Below are positions 60,625 through 64,000 of a DNA stretch of 64,000 nucleotides, one piece after another; positions within the stretch are counted from its first letter, which is position 1, and each line of letters opens with the position of its first letter. Source of the DNA: JAJAZB01 sp964244295 (GTDB lineage Bacteria; Bacteroidota; Bacteroidia; Cytophagales; Spirosomataceae); the NCBI GenBank assembly GCA_964244295.1, contig CAXTIG010000013.1, positions 78,040 through 142,039 of the forward strand. The letters run 5' to 3'. The notes below the pieces were generated by a model. The model saw nothing but the letters and a program-made list of their open reading frames with translations. It was not told the origin of the DNA and ran no database searches. Both the position numbers and the translations under genes were made by a program.

Positions 60625-60716
60625 AGTTTACAGTTTTCGGTTTACAGTTTTCAGTTGCTGGCGCGTCACCGACTGAATTCAAACAACTGAAAACTGTAAA
60701 CCAAAAACTGTAAACT
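60625..60716. repeat. Intergenic palindrome, 'ACAGTTTTCAGT' family
   Basis: 33-bp arms 60625-60657 and 60684-60716 pair with one mismatch. It lies four bases before the ATG of the next gene, in its leader. It is the cleanest copy of the family also at 3274-3377 and 26508-26595. Confidence 0.9.
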
Positions 60717-60720
60717 CATT

Positions 60721-62070
60721 ATGGCTATCCTGACCAAAGCAGAAGCAAAGAAAATCATCGATAAAGTGCTGGCGTACTCGAAGGCCGACGAACTGAGCGT
60801 GAGCCTCAGCGGTGGTCGCACCGGCAACATTCGCTACGCCCGCAACTCGGTATCGACCAGCGGCGAATCCAACAACCTGTCGCTGGCGGTCACCGCCGTG
60901 TTCGGCAAACGCGCCGGGACGGCCACCATCAACGAATTCGACGACGCCTCGCTCGAAAAAACCGTCCGCCGGGCCGAGGAAATTGCCCGGCTCGCCCCCG
61001 AAAACCCGGAGTACGTGCCCATGCTCGGGCCGCAGAACTACGTTGAAACGGGTAGTTTCGCCGAAAGCACCGCGAAAATCACGCCCGACTACCGTGCCCA
61101 GGCCGCCTTCGACAGCATCGATCCCAGCAAGAAAAAGAACCTCACCGCCGCCGGGTACCTCGAAGACTACGCCGGATTTTCGGCCATCGGCAACAGCAAG
61201 GGCTTGTTCGGCTACAACCCCTCCACCTCGGTCGATTTTTCCATCACCGTCCGCACCGCCGACGGCACCGGCTCGGGCTACGCCGTGCGCGACGTGAATG
61301 ACGTGAGCAAACTCAGCACCAAATCCGCCACCGAAGTAGCCATGCAGAAAGCGCTGGCGTCCAGCGCGGCGCGGGCGCTGGAACCGGGCAAGTACACGGT
61401 GATTCTCGAACCCGTCGCGGCGGTGGATTTGCTGCAAAACATGATGGGCAACTTCGACGCCCGCAGCGCCGAGGAAGGCCGGAGTTTTCTGAGCAAAAAA
61501 GGCGGCGACACCCGCCTGGGCGAAAAACTCTTCGACGAGCGCGTCACGATTGTCTCCGACCCGCAGAACCCCGAAATTCCCGGATCGCCCTTCGGTGGCG
61601 GCGGGGGCGGGCGCTTTGGCGGCGGAGGCGGCGATGGCCGTCCGCAGGAAAAAGTGACCTGGATTGAAAAGGGCGTGGTCAAAAACCTGTACTACTCCCG
61701 CTACTGGGCCGAGAAAAAAGGCGTGAAGGGCGTACCGCCGCCGTCGGGCTTTATCCTGCAAGGCGGCACTCAATCGCTGGCCGACCTCATCAAAGGCACC
61801 GAAAAAGGTATTTTGGTGACGCGGTTCTGGTACATCCGCGCCGTGGACCCGCAAACCCTGCTCTACACCGGCCTGACCCGCGACGGGACGTTTTACATCG
61901 AAAACGGCCAGATTAAGTTTCCGGTGAAAAATTTCCGTTTCAACGAAAGCCCCGTCATCATGCTCAACAACCTCGAAGCCCTCGGCAAGCCCGTCCGCGT
62001 CAGCGGGAATCTGGTGCCGCCGATGAAGATTCGGGAGTTTACGTTTACGAGCTTGTCGGATGCGGTGTAG
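60721..62070 (+). CDS. TldD/PmbA-family protein, PmbA (TldE)-like partner
   Basis: A 449-residue protein of the TldE/PmbA half of the family: LTKAEAKKIIDKVLAYSKAD, then ELSVSLSGGRTGNIRYARNS and TVRRAEEIARLAPENPEYVP. It lacks the HExxxH motif; the corresponding place reads ILEPVAAVDLLQNMMGNFDA. It has no signal peptide, in contrast to its two neighbours. A Gly-rich loop (SPFGGGGGGRFGGGGGDGRP) lies at about 291-310. In E. coli TldD and TldE form a heterodimer that processes peptides; here the partner would be one or both flanking TldD genes. The different predicted compartments of the pair are puzzling. Confidence 0.9.
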   Translation: MAILTKAEAKKIIDKVLAYSKADELSVSLSGGRTGNIRYARNSVSTSGESNNLSLAVTAVFGKRAGTATINEFDDASLEKTVRRAEEIARLAPENPEYVPMLGPQNYVETGSFAESTAKITPDYRAQAAFDSIDPSKKKNLTAAGYLEDYAGFSAIGNSKGLFGYNPSTSVDFSITVRTADGTGSGYAVRDVNDVSKLSTKSATEVAMQKALASSAARALEPGKYTVILEPVAAVDLLQNMMGNFDARSAEEGRSFLSKKGGDTRLGEKLFDERVTIVSDPQNPEIPGSPFGGGGGGRFGGGGGDGRPQEKVTWIEKGVVKNLYYSRYWAEKKGVKGVPPPSGFILQGGTQSLADLIKGTEKGILVTRFWYIRAVDPQTLLYTGLTRDGTFYIENGQIKFPVKNFRFNESPVIMLNNLEALGKPVRVSGNLVPPMKIREFTFTSLSDAV

Positions 62071-62093
62071 GAAAAGTAGCAACAACAACAGCC

Positions 62094-62141
62094 ACGACTC
62101 CCCTCCTTGATAAAGGCCACCGTGGCGCGGAGGGGAGTCGT
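62094..62141. repeat. Short hairpin between the PmbA-like and second TldD genes
   Basis: ACGACTCCCCTCC (62094-62106) pairs with GGAGGGGAGTCGT (62129-62141), with a 22-base loop that includes a small internal pairing (GGCCAC/GTGGCG). Confidence 0.8.
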
Positions 62142-62185
62142 TCTGACCCCTTCAAAAATTCACTCACCTCATTCCCCCAATCCCC

Positions 62186-63838
62186 TTGAATCGTCGCGAT
62201 TTCATCCAACTCACCGGCATCGGGGCCGGAGCCTTGATGCTCCCCACGCTGTCCGGGGCCACCGCGCTGCCGGGGCGCGTGGTCCGGCCCGAAGACCTCC
62301 TCGCCCCCGGCGCGGACGTGGCCCTTAAAAAACGCCTCGCCGATGCCGCTCTCAACGCGGCCAAAGCCAAAGGGGCCACCTACACCGACGTGCGGATTGG
62401 CCGTTACCTCAACCAGTTCGTCATCACGCGCGAGGACAAAGTTCAGAATATCGTCAACACCGAGTCCTACGGCGTGGGCGTGCGCGTGATTGCCAACGGC
62501 TGCTGGGGCTTCGCCGCCGTGGTGGATGCCAAAAGCGAAGCCGATTTGGCGAAAGCCGCCGAAACCGCCGTGGCGATTGCCAAAGCCAACGCCAAACTGA
62601 TGCAGGAACCCGTGCAACTGGCCCCGCAGAAAGGCTTCGGCGAGGTTTCCTGGAAAGCGCCCATCAAAAAGAACGCCTTCGAGGTGCCCATCAAGGAAAA
62701 GGTGGATTTGCTGCTCGGCGTCAACGCCGCCGCGCTGAAAAACGGGGCCAACTACGTCAACTCGGTGCTGTTCATGGTCAACGAGCAGAAATACTTCGCC
62801 TCCTCCGACGGCTCGTACATCGACCAGGACATCCACCGGATGTGGCCCACCTTCGGCGTGACCGGCATCGATGCCAAGAGCGGCAAGTTCGAGACCCGCC
62901 AGGCGTTGAGCGCGCCCGTCGGCATGGGTTACGAATACTTGCAGGTGAATCCTGCCGACAAAATCACCGGCATCACCACCCGCTACGGCAAGGGCTACGA
63001 CATGCTCGAAGACGTGACGGCGGCGGCGAAGCAGGTGAAGGAAAAATTCAGCGCCAAATCGGTGGAGGCCGGAAAATACGACCTCGTGCTCGACCCCTCG
63101 CACCTGTACCTGACCATCCACGAGTCCGTCGGCCACCCGCTCGAACTCGACCGGGTACTGGGCTACGAGGCCAACTACGCCGGAACGAGTTTCGCCACGC
63201 TCGACAAGTGGAAAACCAAAGCCTTCAACTACGGCAGCAAGGAAGTGACGCTGTTTGCCGATAAAACCCAGGAAGGTTCGCTCGGCGCGGTCGGCTGGGA
63301 CGACGAGGGTGTGCCCTGCAAACGCTGGGATTTGGTGAAAGACGGCACGCTGGTCAACTACCAGGCCATCCGCGACCAGGTTCACATCATCGGCGAAAAA
63401 GAATCGCAGGGCTGCTGCTACGCCGACAACTGGGGTTCGGTGCAGTTCCAGCGCATGGCCAACGTGTCGCTGGCCCCCGGCAAGGAGCGTCTGACGGTGG
63501 AGGAACTCATCAAGGACGTGAAAAAAGGCATTTACATCATCGGCGACGGCTCCTACTCCATTGACCAGCAGCGCTACAACTTCCAGTTTGGCGGGCAGTT
63601 GTTCTTTGAAATCAAGGACGGGCAAATCGCTGGGATGCTCAAAGACGTGGCCTACCAGTCGAACACCCAGGAGTTCTGGAATTCCTGCGTGAAAGTCTGC
63701 GACGAGCGCGACTACCGCCTCGGCGGCACCTTTTTCGACGGCAAAGGCCAGCCCTCGCAGGTCAGCGCCGTCTCCCACGGCAGCGCCACCGCCCGGTTCA
63801 ACGGGGTGAACGTGATCAATACGGGAAGGAAGATTTAG
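62186..63838 (+). CDS. TldD/PmbA-family metalloprotease, Tat-exported, copy 2
   Basis: A 550-residue close paralogue of the 58975 protein: twin-arginine signal NRRDFIQLTGIGAGALMLPT, LNAAKAKGATYTDVRIGRYL, the metal site TIHESVGHPLELDRVLGYEA and the same C-terminal segments. No ATG precedes the Tat motif; the start is TTG 62186, placing NRRDF right after the initiator as in similar Tat proteins. Long stretches are nearly identical in DNA to copy 1 (for example GCCGGAACGAGTTTCGCCAC in both), so the two are a tandem duplication around the PmbA-like gene. Confidence 0.92.
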   Translation: MNRRDFIQLTGIGAGALMLPTLSGATALPGRVVRPEDLLAPGADVALKKRLADAALNAAKAKGATYTDVRIGRYLNQFVITREDKVQNIVNTESYGVGVRVIANGCWGFAAVVDAKSEADLAKAAETAVAIAKANAKLMQEPVQLAPQKGFGEVSWKAPIKKNAFEVPIKEKVDLLLGVNAAALKNGANYVNSVLFMVNEQKYFASSDGSYIDQDIHRMWPTFGVTGIDAKSGKFETRQALSAPVGMGYEYLQVNPADKITGITTRYGKGYDMLEDVTAAAKQVKEKFSAKSVEAGKYDLVLDPSHLYLTIHESVGHPLELDRVLGYEANYAGTSFATLDKWKTKAFNYGSKEVTLFADKTQEGSLGAVGWDDEGVPCKRWDLVKDGTLVNYQAIRDQVHIIGEKESQGCCYADNWGSVQFQRMANVSLAPGKERLTVEELIKDVKKGIYIIGDGSYSIDQQRYNFQFGGQLFFEIKDGQIAGMLKDVAYQSNTQEFWNSCVKVCDERDYRLGGTFFDGKGQPSQVSAVSHGSATARFNGVNVINTGRKI

Positions 63839-63842
63839 AACA

Positions 63843-63939
63843 GAGTAGAGAGAATAGAGTAGAGAGAATAGAAAAATGCACCCGCAGCGGCTAACCGCCT
63901 GTCTTTCTTCTATTCTCTCTACTCTATCCTCTCTACTCT
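63843..63939. repeat. Palindrome of AGAGTAGAGAGAATAGAG units
   Basis: 32-bp arms 63843-63874 and 63908-63939 pair with one mismatch. It directly follows the stop of the second TldD gene. Nothing recognisable lies in the remaining 61 bases to the window end. Confidence 0.88.
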
Positions 63940-64000
63940 AAACCACTTAAGTATTTGGGCTGAATTAGTTTAGACTAAATGAGCTGAACTTGATGGTCAA

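Noticed and set aside
62045..63778. A 577-residue minus-strand frame, and similar frames opposite cas9 (14272-15885), the PmbA-like gene (60679-62088) and clpX (plus strand)
   Set aside because: All lie antisense to genes with clear families and show no motif of their own.

Overview
This looks like a chromosomal window from a GC-rich member of the Bacteroidota, most likely Cytophagales (Spirosoma/Runella-like). The signs are many TAnnTTTG (Bacteroidetes -7) promoter boxes just upstream of starts, a type IX secretion C-terminal domain, 'two-component regulator propeller' histidine kinases, and a type II-C CRISPR locus with a 46-bp repeat. The genus is inference.

Layout. 1-9.1 kb is mostly housekeeping: a partial secreted beta-helix protein, ilvE, a PduO-type cobalamin adenosyltransferase, a DUF1648-like membrane protein, queA, a polytopic membrane protein and tyrS. 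9.1-12.5 kb holds a trypsin-like protease whose last 201 bp are repeated downstream, bracketing an AT-rich insert with two secreted-protein genes. 12.6-21.9 kb is a complete type II-C CRISPR-Cas locus: a divergent tracrRNA, cas9, cas1, cas2 and an array of 52 repeats and 51 spacers. The tracrRNA anti-repeat implies that the array is read on the minus strand. 22-26.7 kb is the proteostasis group clpX, clpP, tig (all minus) with an XRE regulator inside it and a tRNA-Leu. 26.8-31.9 kb has the (p)ppGpp synthetase/hydrolase gene, an xisH-xisI pair followed by a decayed copy of the synthetase gene's 3' end, and a DUF4143 ATPase gene bracketed by two decayed histidine-kinase tails. 31.9-58.3 kb is a large signalling island. 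It has seven intact histidine kinases with nearly interchangeable C-terminal cores but different sensors, one kinase remnant, an esterase-like lipoprotein, two CotH-like secreted proteins, an orphan Pycsar-type membrane effector, a formylglycine-generating-enzyme-like lipoprotein, an Rpn nuclease, and two overlapping response-regulator genes, the second fused to an adenylate cyclase. 58.5-63.8 kb ends with a small conserved protein and three TldD/PmbA-family genes.

Two cross-cutting patterns stand out. First, small cargo modules sit between a gene and an extra copy of a 3' end: at the protease, at the (p)ppGpp synthetase gene, and around the ATPase with kinase tails. An Rpn recombination-promoting nuclease lies in the same window. 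Second, long hairpins (arms from about 12 to 59 bp) of several sequence families occupy many intergenic gaps, and related sequence occurs in frame inside queA and inside one kinase. The signalling island may form a many-sensors-to-one-cAMP-output network; that is inference from gene content.
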